13,619 bases of DNA from Flavobacteriales bacterium UBA4660 (GTDB taxonomy: Bacteria; Bacteroidota; Bacteroidia; Flavobacteriales_D; Sanyastnellaceae): the NCBI GenBank assembly GCA_002405435.1, contig DHLU01000234.1:1-13619 (forward strand), in the 5' to 3' direction. Below the pieces are notes generated by a model, which was not told where the DNA came from, searched no databases, and saw nothing but the letters and a program-made list of their open reading frames with translations. Position numbers and translations under genes: made by a program. This document shows, piece after piece, positions 6,081 through 13,244 of this stretch. Positions within the stretch are counted from its first letter, which is position 1, and each line of letters begins with the position of its first letter.

Positions 6081-7168
6081 GTGCCCCTGCCCCTTTGCCC
6101 GGACGCGCCTGGAGGCGGTTTAAAAAAAATCCACTCGCCATGGCCGGCGCTGGCTTCATCGTGGTGATGACCCTGGTGGCGATGGCCGGTGCCCTCATCA
6201 GGCCTGACCAAACCGTAAACGCCAACAACCAGCAACTCTCGCTAGCCGGAAAGAAACCAGGTTTCTGTGCAGACATGCTGCGCAAAAAAACCGGTCTCGC
6301 ATCACTCTCTGCGGCGCAAACCTGGCTGGCCGGCGGGAGTCCGTCGGGGTATGAAGAAATTCCCGTGCGCTCGGCAACGCTTCACGGAAACACGGTAACC
6401 GTTGTCATGTATGATGCCTACGGTGAAGCGCCTGCGACTGAAACTTTTGACGTATCAGACCTTGTGCCCCATCCCGCAGGCGGATGGATACACCGCAAGT
6501 GTTACTGGCTCGGTACGGATAAGTACGGTCGTGATCTGCTTTCAAGGCTTATGGCCGGCACGGTGATCTCTCTTTCGGTCGGACTGGTCGCCGTGCTGAT
6601 TTCGCTTGTCATCGGACTCCTGCTCGGACTTCTCGCCGGGTATTACCGCGGGTGGGTGGATGCCGCCATCATGTGGTTTACCAATGTGGTGTGGGCCGTG
6701 CCCACATTGCTGCTTGTGATGGCCATCACGTTCGCCTTCGGCACCGGATTCTGGAAAGTGTTTTTGGCCGTGGGCCTGACCATGTGGGTCGAAGTGGCGC
6801 GCATCACCCGCGGACAGGTGCTGGGTGTGCGCGAGAAGGAATACATCGAGGCAGCTAGGGCGCTGGGTATTCCTTCGCGCCGCATCATGTTCAGGCATAT
6901 CCTCCCCAACATTCTTTCACCGGTAATCGTGATCAGTGCCGCCAATTTCGCTTCCGCTATCCTCATTGAGGCAGGACTGAGTTTTCTCGGGCTGGGAGCC
7001 AAAATTCCGGTGCCGAGCTGGGGCAACATCATACGGGAGCACTACGCTTACATCACTACCGATATGGCCTACCTCGCGCTGGCGCCCGGAGTGCTCATCA
7101 TGCTGCTTGTGCTCTCCTTTATGATGGTGGGCAATGGTCTTCGCGATGCACTAGACGTCAGGGGTTGA
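6077..7168 (+). CDS. OppC/DppC-like ABC transporter permease
   Basis: This is an inner-membrane permease subunit of the peptide/nickel (Opp/Dpp) importer class, 363 residues against about 300 for typical OppC. The OppC-type N-terminus ([18 protein letters not shown], 13-30) begins the first membrane helix. About 100 mainly soluble residues follow (43-143). Then comes the family motif [15 protein letters not shown] (144-158) and a five-helix transport core. The EAA loop that contacts the ATPase is at 258-278 ([21 protein letters not shown]), and GLSFLGLG (300-307) is also diagnostic. The ATG at 6077 overlaps the glycosyltransferase stop (ATGA) and fits the family start. The open frame before it is only the shadow of that gene. 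No ATPase, OppB partner or binding protein lies nearby, and the substrate is unknown. Scattered single permease genes of this type are not rare in Bacteroidota. Confidence 0.88.
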   Translation: MSAPAPLPGRAWRRFKKNPLAMAGAGFIVVMTLVAMAGALIRPDQTVNANNQQLSLAGKKPGFCADMLRKKTGLASLSAAQTWLAGGSPSGYEEIPVRSATLHGNTVTVVMYDAYGEAPATETFDVSDLVPHPAGGWIHRKCYWLGTDKYGRDLLSRLMAGTVISLSVGLVAVLISLVIGLLLGLLAGYYRGWVDAAIMWFTNVVWAVPTLLLVMAITFAFGTGFWKVFLAVGLTMWVEVARITRGQVLGVREKEYIEAARALGIPSRRIMFRHILPNILSPVIVISAANFASAILIEAGLSFLGLGAKIPVPSWGNIIREHYAYITTDMAYLALAPGVLIMLLVLSFMMVGNGLRDALDVRG

Positions 7169-7211
7169 GGATGGGTGCAGAAAAAATTACCGCTTCCGTT
7201 ATGCCCCTGCT

Positions 7212-7219
7212 TACGTTTG
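7212..7219 (+). promoter_or_regulatory. TAnnTTTG -7 box for the GDP-fucose synthase gene
   Basis: TACGTTTG matches all six fixed bases of the consensus and ends only 4 bp before the GTG start at 7224. A normal spacing would put the first transcribed base on or next to the start codon. No convincing -33 TTTG is visible in the 55-bp spacer after the permease gene. Confidence 0.55.
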
Positions 7220-7223
7220 TTGC

Positions 7224-8171
7224 GTGAATCTTGACGACCCCATTTACGTTGCCGGACACCGCGGTATGGTTGGCAGCGCCATCACACGCCGCCTGCAATC
7301 GCTGGGTTACCGCAACCTGTTGGTGCGCAACAGCGATACACTGGACCTGCGCAGCCAGCAGGCAGTCAGGGAATTTTTTGAAGCGGAAAAACCTGCCTAT
7401 GTCTTTCTTGCCGCGGCCCGCGTGGGCGGCATCTTGGCCAACAACACCTACCGCGGTGAATTTTTGTATGACAACCTGATGATTGAGGCCAATGTCATTC
7501 ATGCCGCCTGGCAGACCGGTGTACGCAAATTGCTTTTTTTAGGAAGCTCCTGTATCTACCCGCGCATGGCACCGCAGCCTCTTAAGGAGGATGCGCTGCT
7601 TTCGGGGCCGCTCGAGTATACCAACGAGCCTTATGCCATCGCGAAAATTGCCGGCATCAAGTTGTGTGAAACCTACCGCGACCAGTATGGCTGTAATTTC
7701 ATTTCCGCGATGCCGACCAACCTCTACGGCCCCAACGACAACTATGACCTGAAGAATTCGCATGTGCTTCCCGCACTGATTCGCAAATTCCACGAAGCCA
7801 AAACGGCCAGATTGTCTGAGGTGGAAGTATGGGGAACCGGAAGTCCGCTCAGGGAATTTCTGCATGTAGACGACCTGGCCGAAGGCTGTGTTTTTCTGAT
7901 GCTTCATTACAATGAAAGCCTGTTCGTCAACATCGGCTCGGGCGAAGAGATCAGCATCCGCCAGCTGGCAGAAATGGTAAAGGAGGTGGTGGGCTACTCC
8001 GGCGCTTTGGTCTGGGACACCTCGAAGCCCGACGGTACACCGCGCAAGCTGATGGATGTGTCGCGCATACACGCGCTTGGGTGGCGCCACCGCATTCCGC
8101 TGCGCGAAGGCATTGCTGCTGTCTACGAAGCATTTCAAAAAGCATCCCTGACCGAATTGCGCGCAAAATGA
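7224..8171 (+). CDS. fcl: GDP-L-fucose synthase (NAD-dependent epimerase/reductase)
   Basis: Fcl/WcaG converts GDP-4-keto-6-deoxy-mannose to GDP-L-fucose by epimerisation and NADPH reduction in the cytoplasm, feeding fucose into surface glycans. The 315-residue length is standard. The Rossmann motif GHRGMVG (11-17) lies at the N-terminus. The catalytic triad is visible as GSSCIYP (107-113, S108/S109) with Y137 and K141 in YAIAK. The substrate-loop signature [20 protein letters not shown] (164-183) and [12 protein letters not shown] (210-221) are diagnostic. GTG 7224 is the only sensible start, since no ATG precedes the nucleotide-binding strand. The stop overlaps the ATG of the RemB/Wzi-like gene (ATGA), implying translational coupling. 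The partner gene gmd, which makes its substrate, is not in the window. Confidence 0.95.
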   Translation: MNLDDPIYVAGHRGMVGSAITRRLQSLGYRNLLVRNSDTLDLRSQQAVREFFEAEKPAYVFLAAARVGGILANNTYRGEFLYDNLMIEANVIHAAWQTGVRKLLFLGSSCIYPRMAPQPLKEDALLSGPLEYTNEPYAIAKIAGIKLCETYRDQYGCNFISAMPTNLYGPNDNYDLKNSHVLPALIRKFHEAKTARLSEVEVWGTGSPLREFLHVDDLAEGCVFLMLHYNESLFVNIGSGEEISIRQLAEMVKEVVGYSGALVWDTSKPDGTPRKLMDVSRIHALGWRHRIPLREGIAAVYEAFQKASLTELRAK

Positions 8172-9730
8172 AAAAGGTGTTTCTGGTTACCTGTGTGTTG
8201 GTTTTTCTCCCTTGCCCGGCATGGCTATGGTCGCAATATGCCACCGTGCACCTGCAACAGGATTTTTCCAACGAAACCGAACGCAGGGCCGACAGCCTGG
8301 CGCATACCTCGCTCAAGCCGCTGGCCGCCCACCGGTTTGACCTGAGCCACAACCCATTTTACGAGAAGGATTCGGCGAAATACTACTTCATGGTTGGCAC
8401 CAAACTATGGCGCGACCACCTGGCCAGTGTGAAGACAGATGACTTCGAACTGGCCCTGGATCCGCTCTTTGACTTTTCCTTCACCCATGATTTTTCAGAC
8501 ACCACCAACTATACCGATACCGCCAGGCTTTGGACCAATACACGCGGTGCCATGCTGCAGGGCCGCATCGGTAACATCGTAAGTTTTCAGGCCACCATTT
8601 TGGAAAACCAGGCCTACTTCCCCAATTACTTCCGCCAGGTCATTGACAGCCTGGGTTTTGACAATCAGGACAAATTCGGCGTTGTACCCGGCTTTGGCCG
8701 CACAAAACCTTTTTACCTAACCGGATTCGACTACAGCATGTCGTCGGGCTGGCTCTTCATTAAGCCGTGGAAGTGGCTCGATGTACAGATGGGACATGGC
8801 AAACATTTTATCGGCCACGGACACCGTTCGCTGCTGCTCAGTGATGCCGCCTACAACTATCCCTTTGCGAAAGCCACTGCCTACCTGGCCCAAGACCGCA
8901 TCCAGTACACCGTAATGGGTGTGCAGTGGCAGAGCCTCAACCGGCTTCCGCGGCTGGAAGTGCCTGAGGCGCTCTTTGCCAAAAAAGTGGGCACGATACA
9001 CTACGTCGACTTTGTGCCGTTTAATAATTTCTCCGTAGGACTTTTCGAAGGAAATGTCTGGCAGCGCTGGGACTCGACCGGTGTGCAGCCTTTGCCCTGG
9101 CAAGCCTATATGCCGGTGGCAGGCATAGCAACCGCTACCCAAAACGAAACTGCCACATGGTTTAGCCTCTCCGGCATCAACCTCCGTTGGCGCATCAGTC
9201 CGCACATAATGACTTACGGCCAGCTGGCCTATGACAAGCGCAATGCCGCTGCCGGCTGGCAGGCAGGGTTTCAGTTTTTTGACCTTGGCCTGCGCCGATT
9301 CGACCTTCGGGTGGAATGGAACTCCACGGGTGACAACTTCTACAGCAGCACCCCGGGCCGCGAGAACTACACACACATGAACCAACCCATCGGGAATGTG
9401 GTCGGTGCCGGCGCCAACGAAGTCATCGTGCAGGGATTCTATCACGCCCGCAACTTCTTCATACGGGGCTCCGTGAATTACATCGGGCAAAAAACTTCCG
9501 TGGAAGGGCGCATCCTTGACCGGGATCTCGACCAGACAAGAAGCTATCCCATGCGTCATGTCAACCAGGTCATAGCCGAAACCGGCTGGATGTTTAACCC
9601 AAAGACCAACCTGCAGTTGGCCTCTAGCGTCAACCGCAGGCTTGACCGCGCAGGCACCTTCCGGAGGGAAACGACCGGGCTGTATGTGGCCTTCCGCACC
9701 GCGGTGTACAACCGCTATATGGATTTTTAA
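8168..9730 (+). CDS. RemB/Wzi-like outer-membrane beta-barrel protein (copy A)
   Basis: A 520-residue protein with a signal peptide (1-22, cleavage near WLWS/Q23). Alternating aromatic strands follow, and the final Phe (YMDF) is typical of outer-membrane barrels. The core segment at 208-235, containing GKHF.G.G.RSLLLSD and YNYPFAK, is the hallmark I associate with the Bacteroidota RemB/capsule-assembly Wzi-like family. RemB is a gliding-motility protein of Flavobacterium; Wzi is the outer-membrane lectin that anchors group 1 capsule in enterobacteria. The equivalent segment of copy B reads GDGYRS; here it is GHGHRS, so two positions are changed to His. The ATG at 8168 overlaps the fcl stop. 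Coupling to a fucose gene suggests a role in displaying a fucose-containing polysaccharide, an inference only. The frame extends upstream to 8081 but that part is inside fcl. Confidence 0.8.
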   Translation: MKKVFLVTCVLVFLPCPAWLWSQYATVHLQQDFSNETERRADSLAHTSLKPLAAHRFDLSHNPFYEKDSAKYYFMVGTKLWRDHLASVKTDDFELALDPLFDFSFTHDFSDTTNYTDTARLWTNTRGAMLQGRIGNIVSFQATILENQAYFPNYFRQVIDSLGFDNQDKFGVVPGFGRTKPFYLTGFDYSMSSGWLFIKPWKWLDVQMGHGKHFIGHGHRSLLLSDAAYNYPFAKATAYLAQDRIQYTVMGVQWQSLNRLPRLEVPEALFAKKVGTIHYVDFVPFNNFSVGLFEGNVWQRWDSTGVQPLPWQAYMPVAGIATATQNETATWFSLSGINLRWRISPHIMTYGQLAYDKRNAAAGWQAGFQFFDLGLRRFDLRVEWNSTGDNFYSSTPGRENYTHMNQPIGNVVGAGANEVIVQGFYHARNFFIRGSVNYIGQKTSVEGRILDRDLDQTRSYPMRHVNQVIAETGWMFNPKTNLQLASSVNRRLDRAGTFRRETTGLYVAFRTAVYNRYMDF

Positions 9731-9731
9731 T

Positions 9732-9752
9732 CCTGTGTTGATAGTTAACAGG
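9732..9752 (+). terminator. Weak hairpin after RemB/Wzi-like copy A
   Basis: CCTGT (9732-9736) and ACAGG (9748-9752) form a 5-bp stem with an 11-base loop, starting right after the stop codon. There is no following T-run. Terminator function is possible but weakly supported. Confidence 0.2.
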
Positions 9753-9780
9753 CCACACCGGAGCATGGAAAAATGCCTGT

Positions 9781-9820
9781 GTTTGCATTATGTTTGACGG
9801 CAAAGACAGGGGGTGCAAAC
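9781..9820. promoter_or_regulatory. Inverted repeat enclosing the promoter of the WecA-family gene
   Basis: GTTTGCA (9781-9787) and TGCAAAC (9814-9820) are perfect 7-bp inverted arms 26 bp apart. Between them lie the TATGTTTG -7 box (9789-9796) and the 13-mer TTTGACGGCAAAG (9793-9805) shared with the ruvC/glycosyltransferase divergence. The layout would suit an operator for a dimeric regulator, or a hairpin if transcribed from upstream. Confidence 0.35.
9789..9796 (+). promoter_or_regulatory. TAnnTTTG -7 box for the WecA-family gene
   Basis: TATGTTTG matches all six fixed bases. It lies 57 bp before the TTG start at 9854, so here a leader of about 50 bases is expected, unlike the fcl and FMN enzyme genes. 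No -33 TTTG is seen about 19 bp upstream. A promoter here lets the gene 9-10 pair be transcribed separately from fcl and copy A. Confidence 0.5.
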
Positions 9821-9853
9821 CTCCGCGCCATTTAAACCTCAAACAGGGCCAAC

Positions 9854-10951
9854 TTGCGTGAACTAATACTCGGATTTTCTACAGCCTTTGCGCTTGTGCT
9901 CATTGCCACACCCTCACTGATCAAGGTGGCCAAGCTCAAGCACCTGGTGGATGAGCCGGGGGATGCCCGCAAGCTCCACCGCAGGAGCGTCCCCACCATC
10001 GGGGGTATCATGATTTTTGCCGGTACCATCATTTCCTATTGCCTGTGGTTTCCTTCCAGCTATGCCTCGCAACTCGGAAGCAACTACCATTTCCTGAGTG
10101 CACTCCAGGATTTCAAGTACCTGCTCGCGTGCATGTTCGTTCTGTTCTTTCTGGGTCTCAAAGACGATATTATCGGTGTGAGCCCTTCAAAAAAACTGCT
10201 TGTTCACGCTGTTGTCGGTGCCATACTGATCTTTCTTGCCGATATCCGCATCACCGATTTTTGCGGACTGGTGGGGGTGGAAAAAATTCCCGGATGGCTC
10301 AGCATCACGTTGTCGCTTTTCGTGTACATCGTTATTGTCAATTCCATCAACCTTATCGACGGCGTTGACGGACTGGCGGCCGGCATCGGATTTATTGCCA
10401 GCATGACTTTCGGATACTGGTTTTACAAGAACATGGACCTTCCGCTTGCCCTGCTCGCCGTCGGATTGGGGGGGTCACTCCTCGGTTTTCTTGTGTACAA
10501 TTTTCAGCCGGCCCGCCTTTTTATGGGCGACTCGGGATCGCTCATCATCGGTGTTGTAGTCTATGTACTGGCGGTGAAGATGATTGAGTTTGACATGCTG
10601 CGCCTGCCCGAAACCATGAACACCGTTTCCAAGCCCGTGCTGGCCATGGCCATACTGAGTTATCCGCTGATTGATACGCTGCGGGTCTTTGTCATCAGGT
10701 CGATAAGCGGCCGCTCTCCATTCAGTGCAGACAAGAACCACATTCACCACAAGTTGCTTTCGCTCGGTTGTGCGCACTGGCAAGTGTCCCTCATATTGTA
10801 TGCCTACACCATGATTGTGGTACTGCTCACCTTTCAGACACCTGCGCACACACCCAACAAATCACTTCTCATCGTGGGTATTACCGCCGTGCTGCTGGCC
10901 AATTCGGTTTTTCTTTTCAAGTCACCTGCAGCCCCCGCTAAGAAAACATGA
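9854..10951 (+). CDS. WecA/TagO-family undecaprenyl-phosphate sugar-1-phosphate transferase
   Basis: This integral inner-membrane enzyme starts lipid-linked glycan synthesis by moving a HexNAc-1-phosphate from a UDP-sugar to undecaprenyl phosphate. It is 365 residues with about ten or eleven membrane segments. All superfamily motifs are visible: KLHRRSVPTIGGI (40-52), the Asp pair in GLKDDIIG (101-108), NLIDGVDGL (166-174), NFQPARLFMGDSGS (216-229) and the HIHH loop in DKNHIHHKL (293-301). The HIHH loop and the NLIDGVDGL form favour the WecA/TagO/Rfe group over MraY, which acts in cell-wall synthesis. The only reasonable start is TTG 9854. The last four bases overlap the next gene (ATGA). Lying between two RemB/Wzi-like genes and downstream of fcl, it probably primes a surface polysaccharide or O-glycan; the exact sugar is unknown. 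Confidence 0.92.
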   Translation: MRELILGFSTAFALVLIATPSLIKVAKLKHLVDEPGDARKLHRRSVPTIGGIMIFAGTIISYCLWFPSSYASQLGSNYHFLSALQDFKYLLACMFVLFFLGLKDDIIGVSPSKKLLVHAVVGAILIFLADIRITDFCGLVGVEKIPGWLSITLSLFVYIVIVNSINLIDGVDGLAAGIGFIASMTFGYWFYKNMDLPLALLAVGLGGSLLGFLVYNFQPARLFMGDSGSLIIGVVVYVLAVKMIEFDMLRLPETMNTVSKPVLAMAILSYPLIDTLRVFVIRSISGRSPFSADKNHIHHKLLSLGCAHWQVSLILYAYTMIVVLLTFQTPAHTPNKSLLIVGITAVLLANSVFLFKSPAAPAKKT

Positions 10952-12495
10952 ACCGGTGCATCCTGATCCTGCTGATGCCGGCTGTGCTGGGCTGTTGCGC
11001 TCTGCACGCCCAGCACCCCGCCTCGCGCTTCCTGCGCGAACCCCTCTCGCCTGCCGAACGTGCCTTGTGTAAAGCGTCAGGAAATTTTCATACGGGCATT
11101 CAACCTGCAGCCTGGCCGGGTGAAGGCGCCTGGCAGCCGGTCAGCGATACCGCCGCAGCCCGCAAAAAAACGTTGTCGCTTTCGGCTACCGGATGCCTGA
11201 TGGGCGGCGGAGTGGTGCGTAACGGCGTTTTCTCCGGTGCAGCCGGCGATAACCTCGGTGTGCTCATTACCCTCGAAGACAGAAAGCGCTGGCATGCCTC
11301 GCTGGGATACTCCGCTGTCGGCGGCATCAGGGTCGGTTACCTGCGTGAGCTCGCAGATTCCCTGCGCATCATCCCCGGTGCCGGCTTTGCCCACCACGCC
11401 GGAGAAGACCTTTATATAGCGCACTATACCCATGGCCATATCGGCTACCGTGCCGGAAAGTATTTTCATTTTGAGGCCGGCAAGGGCAAGCACTTCTGGG
11501 GGGATGGCTACCGCTCACTCATTTTGAGTGACAATGCCAATGCCTACCCTTACCTGCGTCTCACCACAGAGGTGTGGAAGGTCAAATACACCAACCTTTG
11601 GATACAACTCAGAGACATTTCTGCAGGGCAGGCACTGCGGGATGCGCGCATCAAATATTCGGCACTGCATGCGCTGAGTTGGAATGTCTCCAACCGGGTT
11701 ACGCTATCGGTGTTTGAGATGGTCATCTGGCAGGACCGCGACTCCACGAGCCGGCGCCACCTCGACTTCAACTACCTCAATCCGCTTATTTTTTTCCGGC
11801 CGCTTGAATATGCCCAGGGGTCTGCCGACAACTCGATACTCGGCATGGGGATTCGTGTGAAGGCTTCGTCAGACGTTCAGGTATACGGACAGCTTGTGCT
11901 GGATGAATTCAAGTGGTATGAAATCAGAAGGGCCGGAGGGTGGTGGGCCAACAAATTCGGCGGGCAAATAGGCGCCAAGTGGTTTGATGCCGGCACACCA
12001 GGGCTCTCCTTCCAGTCGGAACTGAATTTCGTGAGGCCCTTCACCTACACGCACGGAAGTGTGGTGCAGGCATGGGGCCACCTCAACCAGGGCCTCGCGC
12101 ACCCAGGGGGGGCCAACTTCTTTGAGTGGGTAAACCACGTGCGCTGCGATATCGGGCCCTGGAGTTTCAGGGAACAATTTTCGTGGGGAAGTTTCGGCCG
12201 CGACCTGGATACCGATCCCGATTTGCCCGGACTTGAAAACTACGGAGGAAACTTATTTCGCTCCTATTCCAACCCGGTGATTGACTACGGAAACAAAATC
12301 GGACAGGGCCTGAAGAGTGCCTTCACCTTTCACCGGCTCGAAGTAGTCAGGTCGCTCGAAGGAGCCTTCGACCTGGAAATTTTTGCTTCCCATACCTGGC
12401 GCTTTGAGCGCAACGATTACCACCGCGACAATGACCACTTCCTGATGGCCGGTATTCGCGCCAAAGGCATGCTCAGCCGGGCCGAAGATTTTTAG
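10948..12495 (+). CDS. RemB/Wzi-like outer-membrane beta-barrel protein (copy B)
   Basis: A 515-residue protein with a signal peptide (1-21, LHA/Q22). A Cys pair at 16-17 in VLGCC only poorly resembles a lipobox. The body is rich in aromatic beta strands and ends in Phe (AEDF), as outer-membrane barrels do. The core segment at 177-204, containing GKGKHFWGDGYRSLILSD and AYPYLR, is the canonical RemB/Wzi-like signature. It also aligns with the equivalent region of copy A (shared GKHF.G.G.RSL.LSD.A..YP). The two are otherwise strongly diverged, so they are old paralogs and not a recent duplication. The ATG overlaps the stop of the WecA-family gene, suggesting co-translation with a glycan initiator. 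The role is probably surface polysaccharide display or motility, by family analogy. It converges on the DUF4956 gene with only 11 bp between stop codons. Confidence 0.82.
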   Translation: MNRCILILLMPAVLGCCALHAQHPASRFLREPLSPAERALCKASGNFHTGIQPAAWPGEGAWQPVSDTAAARKKTLSLSATGCLMGGGVVRNGVFSGAAGDNLGVLITLEDRKRWHASLGYSAVGGIRVGYLRELADSLRIIPGAGFAHHAGEDLYIAHYTHGHIGYRAGKYFHFEAGKGKHFWGDGYRSLILSDNANAYPYLRLTTEVWKVKYTNLWIQLRDISAGQALRDARIKYSALHALSWNVSNRVTLSVFEMVIWQDRDSTSRRHLDFNYLNPLIFFRPLEYAQGSADNSILGMGIRVKASSDVQVYGQLVLDEFKWYEIRRAGGWWANKFGGQIGAKWFDAGTPGLSFQSELNFVRPFTYTHGSVVQAWGHLNQGLAHPGGANFFEWVNHVRCDIGPWSFREQFSWGSFGRDLDTDPDLPGLENYGGNLFRSYSNPVIDYGNKIGQGLKSAFTFHRLEVVRSLEGAFDLEIFASHTWRFERNDYHRDNDHFLMAGIRAKGMLSRAEDF

Positions 12496-12499
12496 TGCC

Positions 12500-12515
12500 G
12501 GCGAAGCTAGTCGCC
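12500..12515. terminator. Small hairpin between convergent copy B and DUF4956 genes
   Basis: GGCGA (12500-12504) and TCGCC (12511-12515) form a perfect 5-bp stem with the loop AGCTAG. It covers the 11-bp gap and the minus-strand stop codon. No T-run follows in either direction, so termination by it is only a possibility. Confidence 0.25.
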
Positions 12516-13244
12516 ACCGCGACCCGTGAAGGTGTCGTCCATGTGAACGTTTTGCTCATCCTCATAAAAGTAAATGCGAATGGCCACCACATCCCGCAGA
12601 AAATCAATCTTGCCGATTTCAACCCGGTTAATTTTAATAGAGGTGCGCTGCTCGAGATCCTGAATCAACTCTGCCTGTCTGCCCTTCTGGATCAGGTCTA
12701 TCCGCTCATACATCACAATCTTCTGCGATTCATGACGCAAGAGCCATACGCGCTCCAGACCATAGACCACCGCCACGATGACCATGTTGGCCAGCAGCAA
12801 CTCTGCCAGCGATACCTTTTTGTTGATCAGCGCATTCATAACCGACATGGCAATAACCACAAAGAGGTAGGTCATCTCCTTGATGGGAATAGCGTCTGTG
12901 CGGTAACGGATAATGGCAAATACGGCAAAAAGCCCCAGGGCAAACCCTGTGTCGAGGTTGACGCTCGAAAGCACAATACACATCAGGAAGATACTGAGCC
13001 CCATAAGGATGTAGGTAAACAAAAAGTCTTTGCGCTTCGCCACAGGATAATAGATCATGCGAACAAGCAGCAGCACAAAAAACATGTGCATACTCAGGCG
13101 CAAGGCGAGACCGATGAGATCGTCTTTATCAAACAGCTTGATGCCGAAAAAAGCCTTGGCCTTTTCGGGATCCACCGGGGAAACCGGCTGCTGCAGCGAC
13201 GGCAGCAATTCAAAAAGATCGTTTATGTTATGCAGCCAGCTCAT
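12507..13244 (-). CDS. DUF4956 membrane protein, partner of VTC-type polyphosphate polymerase
   Basis: A 245-residue inner-membrane protein of unknown biochemical function. About four membrane segments are seen (43-66, 74-94, 101-113 with 124-139, 146-163), followed by a soluble C-terminal domain from about 168. The strongly conserved family core is at 104-128 and includes FAIIRYRTDAIPIKEMTYLF. The ATG at 13244-13242 lies inside the end of the upstream VTC-domain gene (17-bp overlap in another frame), so the two are one transcription unit and probably translationally coupled. DUF4956 next to a VTC domain is a recurrent bacterial arrangement that I recognise, which supports a joint role in polyphosphate synthesis or membrane transfer; this is inferred from context. 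A long open frame on the opposite strand (12495-13265) is a shadow. Confidence 0.85.
   Translation of the reverse strand: MSWLHNINDLFELLPSLQQPVSPVDPEKAKAFFGIKLFDKDDLIGLALRLSMHMFFVLLLVRMIYYPVAKRKDFLFTYILMGLSIFLMCIVLSSVNLDTGFALGLFAVFAIIRYRTDAIPIKEMTYLFVVIAMSVMNALINKKVSLAELLLANMVIVAVVYGLERVWLLRHESQKIVMYERIDLIQKGRQAELIQDLEQRTSIKINRVEIGKIDFLRDVVAIRIYFYEDEQNVHMDDTFTGRGGD

Noticed and set aside
8717-9766. 349-codon open frame on the minus strand opposite RemB/Wzi-like copy A
   Set aside because: It mirrors the codon structure of a well-supported gene in GC-rich DNA; the translation shows no domain, signal peptide or sensible composition.
10948-11010. Lipoprotein signal (VLGC) in RemB/Wzi-like copy B
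   Set aside because: The lipobox match is poor, and a standard cleavage site (LHA/Q) follows a few residues later.
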